A stretch of 64,000 bases of DNA from Neoconidiobolus thromboides FSU 785 (taxonomy: Eukaryota > Entomophthoromycota > Entomophthoromycetes > Entomophthorales > Neoconidiobolaceae). The stretch covers positions 62,001-126,000 of the forward strand of contig MU626297.1 in the NCBI GenBank assembly GCA_025603075.1. The letters are read 5' to 3'. Of this stretch, positions 37,554 through 48,306 are shown in pieces. The translations under genes and the position numbers were made by a program. The number at the start of each line of letters is the position of its first letter. The stretch's first letter is position 1. A model generated the notes under the pieces. The model had not been told where the DNA came from and did no database searches. It saw only the letters and a list, made by a program, of their open reading frames with translations.

Positions 37554-39804
37554 ATGTGGAATGTATCCATTATAGTCAATATTATTATAATCAAACTAAT
37601 GATAATTTAAAGGCTTTAGAATTTTTAAGAAAAAAAAATGAAAAAAAGAAACAACAAGTAAGTGATACTCAAGTTAATCCTAGTACTGTAGATGGAGAGA
37701 ATGAAAACCATTTATCACAAAGTATTGTTGGAACCCAAGGTAATAAAAAAATAAAAATAAAGATAATAACATAATAACAAGTTTAATCGAACAATTATAG
37801 TTAGAGATGAAGAGGATGATTTTTTGGATTTCTTAAATGATATTAATAATGATGAGCAAACCACAATACAAAAGAAAAAAGAGAAACAAGTGGTAAATGA
37901 AGTTGATTTGAGCTTTTTAGACGAACTTCAAAATGAAACTGAGTTAATTTTAGCACCAAATACAGTTACTAAGAAAATAGAGCAATCAAACATGGATTTA
38001 ACAAATGAAATTCAATGTAATAACAAAAATGATGAAGAACGTAATAGTACAATAGATAATGATATTTTATGTATTCAAAATAATAAAAGTAATCAAAATA
38101 ATCAAAATACAAATAATAAAAGTACTCAAGCTCCTTTTATAAAAAACAAAACGATAGAAACAAATACTATTGTATATTTAAATCAACAAAAAAATAATAG
38201 TAGAGACCCTAACACTTGTTTTAATAGCAATACAAATAATTTTAATAGCAATACAAATAATTTTAATAGCAATACAAATAATTTTAATAGCAATACAAAT
38301 AATTTTAATGCTGATGATAAAAAGGAGCAAACAAAAAGGGATAATCAATCTGATACAGAGAGCGTTACAAATGTAGAATTGAAATTGAAAGAAAAGTTAT
38401 TAAAATTTGCATTTACAAATAAAAAGAATATTACTGAAGATACCACTAAAAGCATAGAAACCAACAAAATTTTAGATAAATTACCACTAAGTCAAAATGA
38501 TAGCCAAAATAGGCTTCCAATTAGTAGTAAGATAAATCCCAAGGTTGATACATATATATACAAAAATAATATTTCGAAGTCAAGAAGTATAGACGTCAAT
38601 AAATTAACCCAAAAGAGTTATCTTAATATAAATAAGGATATATTAACCCAGAAAAACAATCAAAACACAAAGGATGATATATCAAGTCAAAGAAGGGAAG
38701 GTAGTGTAAACAATAACACATTAAGTCAAGAGGAACATTTTGATATAAGCGAGAACATATTAACTCAAAGAAGTAGCCAAACCGTGAATAAGAACACATT
38801 GACTCAAGAAGGTCATCCCAATATAAATGTGGATATATTAAGTCAAAGAAATCAAAATAATAATTCTAACAGAAGAGAAACTATTTCAGTTAACGAAAAT
38901 GTAACACAAATAAATGGAAATCAAGGATCAAGGACACCTAAAAGTAGCAATTACAATAATAATTCTCAAATTAGTAGAAATGCCTCCAGCTTAGGCTACT
39001 TTACTAGAAATAATATCAACTCAGATTTGGATGAAAATGATACTAGTTTCCAATCAAATATTATTAAACTTGATAACAATGATATTTCTAAAATGAATTT
39101 AGATTTACCTTATTTAAATGGAAGAAAGAGACCGCCTGGACCTGCTGGATTATTGTCATTAAAAAAATCAAAAAGACTAGAAAGAGAAAGAAATGGTATT
39201 GTTGATGAGTCATACAATGAAGAGTTAGTTGGTCAAGACTTGTTTTTTCAAACAAGTACATGGATCCATTTTTTAAAATCGAATGATTTCCCAGAATATT
39301 TACGTAAGTTTCTAATATACTATAACATATTTTATTGAATGCTAATATTTATTTAGCATCAAATTATTTGAAGTTTATACTTTCAAACAATAATGAATTT
39401 AATGGAATATTAACCCATTCCATTTCAAGGATATTTAAAGGTGAGTATCAGTTTGATTTAATGATACCAAACTTGGCTGTTGTGATAAAACAAATTATTA
39501 ATAAAGATGACCATGCTAATGTATTATTAGCTGATCCATCAGGTAATTTATAATAGTTAGGTAATATTAAAAAGAAGCATTAGATTAAAATTTAGGGGAA
39601 ATACAGGGCTCGATTGAAAAGAAAATATTTAAAAGACATCGAAAACTGCTTTGTAGTGGAGTTACCTTAATATTAAAAGATACTCCTATTATCTATATCA
39701 ATAATAAGACACAGTATATAAGTATCACTTTAGATAATATGGTTGAATATTTTATATTTTCAAAAGAAAATCAAAATGATGCTGAGCGAATTACTATAAA
39801 ATAA
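37554..39804 (+). CDS. HROB: Homologous recombination OB-fold protein (HROB/C17orf53-like)
   Basis: My model starts at the ATG at 37554 with a 9 nt first exon (MWN). A 50 nt intron (37563-37612, with a CTAAT branch-like site) leads to ALEFLRKKNEKKKQQV. Later introns lie near 37740-37801, 39304-39355 and 39542-39596. An acidic block (DEEDDFLDFLNDINNDE) mirrors the N-terminus of human HROB. After a long Asn/Gln/Ser-rich linker come KRPPGPAGLLSLKKSKR, matching the PGPAGILP motif, and the C-terminal OB-fold domain. The latter reads MIPNLAVVIKQIINKDDHAN, VLLADPSGEIQGSIEKKIFK, then LCSGVTLILKDTPIIYINNK. Human HROB recruits and stimulates the MCM8-MCM9 helicase during homologous recombination and crosslink repair. 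A 21 bp tandem repeat lies in the linker. The start is the least certain point; the C-terminal domain is clear. Confidence 0.8.
38219..38302 (+). repeat. Four 21 bp tandem repeats coding for an Asn-rich heptad
   Basis: Four perfect 21 bp units in the HROB linker encode the heptad NSNTNNF. The nucleotide identity between units shows recent in-frame duplication. Confidence 0.92.
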
Positions 39805-39860
39805 AAGCTAGTTAATTTAAAATTATTTCATTAGTTGATTTTGATTTTAATTGTTTTTAT

Positions 39861-40476
39861 TTAATCATCCTCTAAAGACAATTCTAAGCCTGGCGTATAT
39901 CCACAATGATGACATATTTTTGTAATCTTATCATGGTCTTCATTACATTTTTTATGTGCTTTTAAAAATGGAATGGGCAAATCATAATCTATTTATTGGT
40001 TATAAAAATTTAAAAAATAAGTTATTTAAATTACGAGTTCCATCACAAAAACTTTTAAATAGATTAAGCAGATTATTATATAACTATTATTAAACTTACG
40101 GTGGTTTCTTTGTATATTTACAATGACATATACTAAATCTATTACATACTATGGAAGAGTTTGAATTTATCTCAGGTACTTTCCATTTCATTGGTTTAAA
40201 TGGAGTACCTTTATGACTATCTTTTAAATATAAATATTATCAATAATATGTATCATTAATAATAGTTACTATCACACCATGGAGAATCTTTACTCAAACC
40301 ACATCGACAATATAATTTGGTTTCACCTGGAGTTAAATTTTTTAGATTAATTGGACCAAACTATTAAATTGAATATACTGAAGTTTATAGTATGTATTTT
40401 ATATGATTACCATTGGTACACAAGGCTTTAAATCCCCTAAATCTTCAATATTTAATATATACTCGTCTTTTCCCAT
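39861..40476 (-). CDS. Double CDGSH iron-sulfur domain protein (CISD3-like)
   Basis: Five exons on the minus strand run from the ATG at 40474-40476 (MGKDEYILNIEDLGDLKP) to the TAA at 39861-39863. The first site is YCRCGLSKDSPWCDNSHKGT, with the C-x-C...C-x3-H [2Fe-2S] pattern. The second is ICHCKYTKKPPFCDGTH, also complete. This places it with CISD3/MiNT-type proteins, which hold two redox-active, labile [2Fe-2S] clusters within one chain. Preceding the first site is FGPINLKNLTPGETKLYCRC, typical of the family. After the second site a tail contains AHKKCNEDHDKITKICHHCG, an extra Cys/His group not expected in CISD3. No mitochondrial presequence is evident. Divergent from the DUF4436 gene with 175 bp between starts. 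Confidence 0.85.
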
Positions 40477-40651
40477 AGTTTATTTATTAAATTTGATAAA
40501 TAAAATGTCGAAATTTTGGTTTTTTATAAATTTAGTCGTTTAATTAATTGCATTTATTATATTAGTTCATTAAAATATAACCCCCCTTTATGTATATTTA
40601 TTAGGAACAACTGTTAAATTGATTTTTTTTTATTTTTTATTTTTAATTATA

Positions 40652-41676
40652 ATGTTTCAATCATTGAATATAATCAAAAGAATTCAATTAGGTCAATTCA
40701 TAAGTTTTTTATCATTTATGATAATTATAACAATTGCTATTTCTGCTGGTTTACAGAATAATAAAGGGTATAAAAAGTCACCGTTAAATCAATTTATTGA
40801 AGAAAATAAATCATATGAAGGTGTATTAGTTTATTTGACCATTGAAGATATTAACCCAAGTGAAAGAACAATTCAAATTAATAGTAATATTAAATTAAGT
40901 TATAACTTATATGAAAAAATAAAAGGGAATAATGGTGAGTTTAAGTTTAATTAAAATAAATTTAGTTTATTATTAATTTTAAATTATTTTAGAAACTGTT
41001 AATATTTTAGTTCATCACAGTAAAAAATCGTATCAATTATATAAAGATAGACCAATGTAATTTATAGCATTTAAAATTAATATTATTATTTATCAATCTA
41101 TTTAATAGAGAACAAAGTACATTAATTGATTTTCAAACAGGTGAACCAGATAATTATCCATTTGATTCATACGAATGTTCATTTCCATTTAAAGTATATA
41201 CCAATAACAGTATTACTTTAGATACCAAATTTGACTCTGATATTTCTTATCAATTGTTCAATATTAATTTTTCAACCGAACTAAAAACTAATGAGTTTTC
41301 ATTATTTTTTATAAGTTTAAAAGTGAAAAGAGCTAATTTAGCTATATTTTTTTCTTTTTTAATTCATTTAATATTATGGTGTTTACCTATTAGTTTAGCT
41401 TGTTTAGCTATTAATATTTTTATGAATAAAGTAACTATCCCTGCTCCATTATTAACTTTTGGTCCAGTTATGTTGTTTTCTATATCAGCTATTAGAGCAG
41501 CTCAACCGGGTATTCCTGAAGTAGGAGTATTAATAGATTTATTTGGTTATATTTGGTAAGAGTTATTAATTATATATTGCTATTTTTATTAATATTTATT
41601 TATTTATTTTAGGTCAGTTGTTATCATATCTATTAGTAGTATTGTTATTATACTCTGTTGGGTAGTTCGTAGTTAA
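40652..41676 (+). CDS. DUF4436 multi-pass membrane protein
   Basis: Four exons, with introns near 40933-40990, 41057-41108 and 41559-41613, end at TAA 41674-41676. The chosen ATG (MFQSLNIIKRIQLGQFISFL) leads straight into an N-terminal membrane helix; the TTG at 40619 was rejected. An extramembrane domain with NPSERTIQINSNIKLSYNLY and a conserved DNYPFDSYECSFPFKVYT segment follows. Three C-terminal membrane helices then end in RAAQPGIPEVGVLIDLFGYI, then WSVVIISISSIVIILCWVVR. The P.GxPPxG..D..xFFW pattern before the last helix is the mark of the DUF4436 family, found in bacteria and fungi, whose function is unknown. Confidence 0.75.
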
Positions 41677-41756
41677 CTAGTAAATTAAAGTAATAAATTA
41701 TTTGATATAATAGAACATAATGATATTAAACATACATAATGATAAATTTATTAATA

Positions 41757-42594
41757 TTAATTAAAAGAATAAGATTTAGCTACTCTTTTTATAAAGTGTT
41801 TATATTGTAAGTAATTCATATTCTTACTTAATGAATAATATTTAATTAATTGTGATTTAATCCAATTTTTCAATTGATTTTTTAATTGTGTATTATTGAA
41901 TTTATAATCTTTATGAAATAATAATATATTAGAAAAGATTATTAAAACTATTTTTTGAATTGTAATGTAAGTAATAGATTCTAATTTCATTGTAGTGTTA
42001 TTTAGTTTGTCATTCTTTTTTTTTAATAAAATTAAATTGACTCTATTAATGTTGATTTTTGGTTGAATATATTTCCATGTTTTATATATAAGTTGTTTAA
42101 TAATATCTAAAAATTAAAATATTAATATGAAGTTGTATTTAACTTTAAAAAAATACCTACTTAACATAGCAGATAGATTTAATTTATAGGACAATTTATT
42201 AATAAATACTATTAATTTTTGTATTATATTTAATATTAAATGATAAATATTATGTTTAATTCCTTTCATTCGAGTTTGGTAATAATTTTGAAATAACTTT
42301 GGTTCTATAAACTTCATATTCTTTTTTATGTTTTTTAATTGAAACATTTGATTTTGAAGTTTTAATCCAATTAATCTATTTATTATATATTTCATTAATA
42401 TTATATTTATTATACAACAATAATTATATATTATATTTAATTACCTTATTAATTTTGGTATAACTTTTTTAGTAGCCCCATTAGTATAATCCATTGTAAA
42501 ACTATTAATACAAGTATTGAAATTTAATTCTGAATTATTATTTAATAAAACTTGTAAATTATTAGTATCAATTAAATAACCACACCAAGGAAAT

Positions 42595-42643
<49 letters not shown>

Positions 42644-44435
42644 CTTCTGTTGTTTCATAATCATAAAATTCATTATTATAAGCTAATGTTTTTAAATAAA
42701 TTGGCAGTTGAAAGTTTGTTAATGTTTTTGTTGGATTAATATAACAACCATATTTTGATATTCCCAAGTGCATTTTTTTTATAAATTTTAATACATTTAA
42801 TTTACTTGTTGATATTATTAAAAAATCATCTGTCATTCTTAATATTAAATTATTATTATTGTCATTGAACTCATTTAAAAATTGAGATTGAATAAATGAA
42901 TAATATAATCCACATAATAAACTTGATATTATAGACCCTTGTGGTATTCCGTTCATTTGTATATAGAAATCATTATCTAACTAAATAAAATAAAAAAAAT
43001 GAAAAAATTTAAATATTCTATTTTATTATTATATTTAATATGAAATTACCTTAACGATATTATTTAATAGATGTTGTTCAAGTACATTTAATAACTCCTT
43101 TTTACTTTTAATACTATCTAATTTTTGATTGATTATAATATTATCTTTTAAACTTATATTATAATCTTTCATTTCTTGTGGAATTACTAATTGAGTATGT
43201 TTTTTTATATATAATCGTTTATGATTTGATTGATTTAATTTCAATGTTAATAATTTAAAATAATAATAATTTTCAGACAATATAAACTCATTTGTTAATT
43301 TCAATAAATGCTCATGTGACATTCGATCATAACATTGTTCAATATCTACTTTACCGAAATAAAATGAACTTGTTGTTTTTATTTTTGAATTATTTTTTAG
43401 AAAAGTATTTAATTGTTCATGAATTTCAGTTATTCCTAACATTGAACCCTGAAATTTATTTAATTGAAATCTCTTTTCACATTTTAAACTTAAGAAACAA
43501 TTATATAACGCTTGATTAACTGATTTAATCTTAAGTTGACTATCATTTTTTATTATCGTTATTAGTTATTATTATTATTATTATTATTATTTACTCTAAA
43601 TAATACCCAAATGATTTTACATTTGAATTAGTTATTAATCTTAATATACCACCATTCTTTGGTATAAATCTACCATAACCGAATCCAAATCCTCTACTTT
43701 GACATATTTGTTTAATTTCATCCTATAATAAATAATAATAAATAATAATAAATAATAATAAATAATAACTTACACTTTTAATTTTAATAAAAATATTATC
43801 TTTTTCTAATTTAATTTTATGCTCTTGTTTCATTTTATTCCAAACATCAAATCTATAATAACATAATTTATATTTCATATGTTGATGTTCAGTTACATAA
43901 AAATTAAATCCAATTAAAGGTAAAACTATATCATTAATTAACCATAATATAAAAGAACATAATAATTTTAATTGTTTCTTTTTATATGTTATAGGTTGTG
44001 TTTTAATTTCATTTATATCTAAAAATAATAACTTAATTGTTTGTATAAAAAATAATGTATTTTATATTACTTGAATTATAATTAAGCCAACTTATTTCAT
44101 TTATTTTGATATTTTGTATCCAATTATTTAAATTATTTACTTCATATTTAGTTGCACTCAAAAATATTTTAATATTTTTTTCAAAAATAATATAATTCTT
44201 AATATTTCCAAAAATATAAGGCGGTAGTAGTCTTTTTAATATATTAGTTACAAATTTATATATTTGTTCATGACTGTTTGGTAAATTATAATTATTGTTA
44301 ATTGGACAATAATTATCAAATAACTGATTATATTGAACTTTATATCGATGATTTTTAATAATTTTTTTTAATATTGATTTAAATTTTAATAATGAATTTG
44401 GTATAAATGTATTATTAAATTGATTTGAATTATTA

Positions 44436-44496
<61 letters not shown>

Positions 44497-45937
44497 CTAA
44501 ATTTTAAATTAATTTTAATGAATTTATATTAATATTTACCTTTTTTTAATATTTCTTTATTCTTATTTATTTTTTTTAATAATTTATTATAACATTTAAT
44601 TTTTTTTTTATAATTAGTTGTCTAAAAATAATTAATTCAAATCACAATAAATGAATGAATAAATAAATAAATAAATAAATAAATAAAAACTTACTTCAAA
44701 TTCAAATCTAAAAATATTTTTTAATATATCTATATAATCAGTCTTATCTAAACAAACTGTTTTATATTAAATTAATTATATTATATTATATTATATTATA
44801 AATCTTAATGAAATTAATTTACATGATATTGGAATCCTTGAACTATTTTTAAGTTCTGGTTTTGAAAGTATTTTACCATATAAAATAGTCGTTCGTAAAA
44901 ATTTAATATCACTTGGTTTAAAAGTTTCAAGTTCAACATCCCTTTTAACTCTTTTTCTTTTATTTAATGAAATTACTTATTATATTAACATGAGTTTATT
45001 ATAATTATAAGTACATTTATAATTTATTACCTTCATTGTTTTTACTTTTTACTTGTGAATCATAACCATCTATTTTATCATTTTGATTTTCTAACAAATT
45101 GTTTAACTCAAGTTCTATATCCAATGGTGGACCTTTATATGATTTATTAATTTAATATCAAATAGAAATATCCGACTTCAGTCTTTGTTTTCTATTACTT
45201 AAAATAATAAAATTAAAAGTTACCTGTAATTTGTCTAAATGATAAATCATTTTCAATTTGATTTACATAACCTTGGATTCTAATTATAATAGTTCTTTTT
45301 GTTAATAGCCAAACCATGATGTCAGACCCAATACTAAATATTTGAAAATAAAATTAAAAACAAAATTTATAGATTCAATTTTTAATAACTAAATTAAATT
45401 AATTGTGTTTTATTATTTTAATATAAAAATAAAAATAAAAATTACTTATTTAATAACCAGGACCATGGTTTTGAAGTCAAAACTTGAGTTCGAATATTAT
45501 TATTTATATCCTTATTTATTTCATTCTTAATTCTTTAATTTATTTGTAATATTATTAAAAAACCTAAATACCTTGTTTTCATGATTAAGTACACTTAAAA
45601 TGTGTTTATTTTTAATTAATTCTGTTTTTAAATATTCCACTAACTTTTATTTATTAGATTAGATTATTTCAATAAAACTAAATTTGAATACTTTTGTTTG
45701 ATTATGTTTTATTGTTTCTGGAATTGATATTATTACATCTTCACTTATATTTACTCTATTTATATTGATATTATTGGACACAATAAACAGATTTTGAAAA
45801 TAATACTTATAATTGATAGTATGCTTAAATAGATCCTTATTTATAAGCTTCAAATAATAATCTAAAGTTGAAACATAGTTGAATTTTTTACGTAGTACTT
45901 TTAGCTGTTTAAAAACATCTTTATTCTTTTGTTCCAT
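41757..45937 (-). CDS. TERT: Telomerase reverse transcriptase (TERT)
   Basis: An intron-rich minus-strand gene starting at the ATG at 45935-45937 (MEQKNKDVFKQLKVLRKKFN). The TEN-like start includes LRKKFNYVSTLDYYLKLI. The RNA-binding domain has FVTNILKRLLPPYIFGNIKN, then NIKIFLSATKYEVNNL and EISWLNYN. Reverse transcriptase motifs follow: motif 1-2 RFIPKNGGILRLITNSN, motif A FYFGKVDIEQCYDRMSHEHL, motif B MNGIPQGSIISSLLCGLYYS, motif C LILRMTDDFLIIST, motif D YGCYINPTKT and motif E FPWCGYLIDT. The catalytic aspartates are at 43344-43346 (motif A) and 42825-42830 (DD of motif C), all intact. The C-terminal extension runs to the stop at 41757. TERT copies the telomerase RNA template onto chromosome ends. 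Poly-N inserts lie between motifs D and E and in the RNA-binding region. Several exon joints in the N-terminal third are not resolved. Confidence 0.93.
42598..42640 (-). repeat. (ATT)n tract coding poly-asparagine in TERT
   Basis: A run of about 14 AAT codons on the minus strand lies between TERT motifs D and E, a loop that tolerates length change. A second, longer ATT tract lies at about 44425-44493 in the RNA-binding part of the same gene. Confidence 0.85.
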
Positions 45938-46054
45938 AACCTTTTTACTTGTTGCTTAGTTTATTAAAAAAGCAATTCTTAGTTTCATTTACTGCGAGTT
46001 TTTTTAGTATAAATAATTTGTAAAACCAGATTTTTATTTCTATCTTAGATTAAA
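45938..46054. promoter_or_regulatory. 117 bp divergent promoter of TERT and ASCC2
   Basis: Only 117 bp separate the two start codons, so core promoter elements must be shared or overlapping. TTTCTATCTTAGATTAAA precedes the ASCC2 ATG. No defined factor site was recognised. Confidence 0.4.
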
Positions 46055-48279
46055 ATGATTCAGTTTTCCAGTGACGAAGCAACAATTTTAAAAGCCAAGT
46101 TAATTAAAGTATTAACAATTAATGAAGAAGAATTTATTAATCTTTTTATAGAAGATAATAAATTTTTTCAAGTGATTGAATATAGTTGTAGTGATTTAAT
46201 ACAGACAGCACAGAATAGTTATTTAAATTTAATTAATAAATATTTGTTTTTAATTGTTTATAGATGGAGTAATATTGATTTATCTTTATTAAAAGGTAAA
46301 CCTATTCATCTTTTTATCCCTTCAGTTCCTTTGCTTTTTGATTTTATTACCTTGTTTGTGGAAAAAAATCAACAGCTTGTTCAAACTATACTGGAGAACT
46401 TTTTAACCAAATTTACAGAATTAGAAGTTAGTTTTATTAATTCAAGAGCAGAAATAGTTGATTATTTAAGATTATTGTTAAAGAGATTAGAAAAAGGAAC
46501 ATATTTGAAATTAAAACAAGAGGAGCAATTTAACTTCAAAATATTTGTTTTAAATTTAATCAAAGATTTAAGTCATAGTTTGTTCATTGTATTCAATTTA
46601 AATAGAAAGATATGTTCTTGGTATAATTCAACAAATGAATTTATATCAACTTTAATGGGATTATATCCAGCTATATCAAAGTTATTTTCAAGTGATGTAG
46701 ATGTTAATGAAACAATTCAAACTAAAAAGAAATATTTAAAACTAGTTAATAGTTGTATTACATTTAATTTTATTGAGCCAATTTTAGATTCAGATATATC
46801 AAAACAAAAAAGAATTACAATATTTGATCAATTTTATAATCTTTTAATTAAATTTTCTCAAAATAATATTAATGATCCGAATATACCAATTTACTCATTA
46901 ATTAATGCTTCATTATTTTCAGATCTTAGTTTAAATTTTGAATATATTCAATTAATAAGTGAAATTTATATGAAATCTTCTTCCTTGGAATTAGAGTAAG
47001 TCATTTACTATTATATTATTATATTATTATATTATTATTTTATATTTCATTTAATTCATTATTATTTTAGAACTCGTTCTTCAAGGATTGAATATTTAAT
47101 TGATTTATTAAAAGATTCAATTAAGAATATTGAAATATTACCTGAAACTAATGAGGATGAACCACCAAAATACTCATCAACAGTACAAAATAATGAAATT
47201 AGTTTACATAAGGTAAATAATTTTTAATATAATATAATAACATGTATTAATAATAATATATAGAATACGGATACTTTTAATTTAGAAGATGGTGTGCTTG
47301 AATCTAAAATATCTCAAATTCAAGAAATATTTCCAGATTTATCAAACGGTTTTATCAAAAAATGTTTAAAGTATTATAATTTTGATAACGAAATTTTAAT
47401 TATGAGATTACTTGAAAATGAACTTCCTAAAGAATTAAAAGAATTAGATAGAAATATGGAAGAGTAAGTTATTACTAAATTATTGAACTTTAATTAAATT
47501 ATTTTATTAGGGAAAAAGTAATTGAAAATAAAAATGAAACGAGTATATTATCATCAAGAAGAAATATTCATGATAATGATGAATTTGATATATTTTCAAA
47601 TAATAATAATAATAATAATCAAATTCCCAAAGGAATATATCAAAAACAAACAAATGATACTTTAATTAATTATGAAAACAAAATAACACCTTCATTAAAA
47701 TATAATATTATAAATTTAAGTTATGACCAATATGATGATGAATTTGATGAAGAAGATGATTTAAATATTAAATCAATTACAACTGATAATAGTCAATTAG
47801 ATGATCCTACTGAACAACATCAATCTTTATTATATAGTTTTTATTCATCTAATCCTAAGATATTTAGTAGAGATAAAGAAGCTAGAAAATCTAAAGATCG
47901 AGTTCAACTTAGAAATAGTACTAATATGAGTGATGAACAAATTGAAGGTTGGGCAACAATGATTCATAGAGAGCCATTTAGATTAAAAAAATTAGAAAAG
48001 ATATATGGATTAGAGTCAATATCTCAAAATAATATTCAACAAAATAATAATAATAATAATAATAATAATAAAGTAGATAATAATAATAATAATAATAATA
48101 AAGTAGATAATAATAATAATAAAGTAGATAATAATAATAATAATTCAAATAAAAATACAAATAATAAATCCAATCAAAGTAAAGCTTATAAAGAACATAA
48201 TAAAGCAAAAATAAGTAATCATCGTAGAAAAGATATGAGACAAAAGAAAATTAATAAACAATTGGGTGATAACATGTAA
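46055..48279 (+). CDS. ASCC2: ASCC2/Cue3 homologue (CUE-domain subunit of the ribosome quality-control trigger complex)
   Basis: Four exons, with introns after about 46996, 47213 and 47465, end at TAA 48277-48279. The N-terminal helical region is diverged. The CUE domain near 47306-47450 reads ISQIQEIFPDLSNGFIKKCL, then KYYNFDNEILIMRLLENELP; ASCC2 has the same DLG.GFI..CL.YY pattern. Downstream, IHDNDEFDIFSN matches the ASCC2 NDEFDVFS motif. YDDEFDEEDD and the basic end AYKEHNKAKISNHRRKDMRQ match the ASCC2 KATRANHNRR tail. ASCC2 binds K63-linked ubiquitin and works with the ASCC3/Slh1 helicase and TRIP4 to split collided ribosomes and in alkylation repair. An AAT-rich segment near the end encodes repeated N-rich units with VDNNN. 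Confidence 0.88.
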
Positions 48280-48306
48280 ATTACTTCTATATTTTATTTC
48301 TATTCT

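Noticed and set aside
41757-45937. Reverse transcriptase motifs as a retrotransposon
   Set aside because: The motif spacing, TERT-type motif B (GIPQGS..SSLLC) and upstream RNA-binding region (LLPPYIFGN, ATKYE) identify TERT, and there is no endonuclease, integrase, RNase H or LTR.
47978-48208. Tyr/Leu-rich frame opposite ASCC2
   Set aside because: It is the complement of the AAT-rich coding tract; low-complexity shadow with no homology signal.
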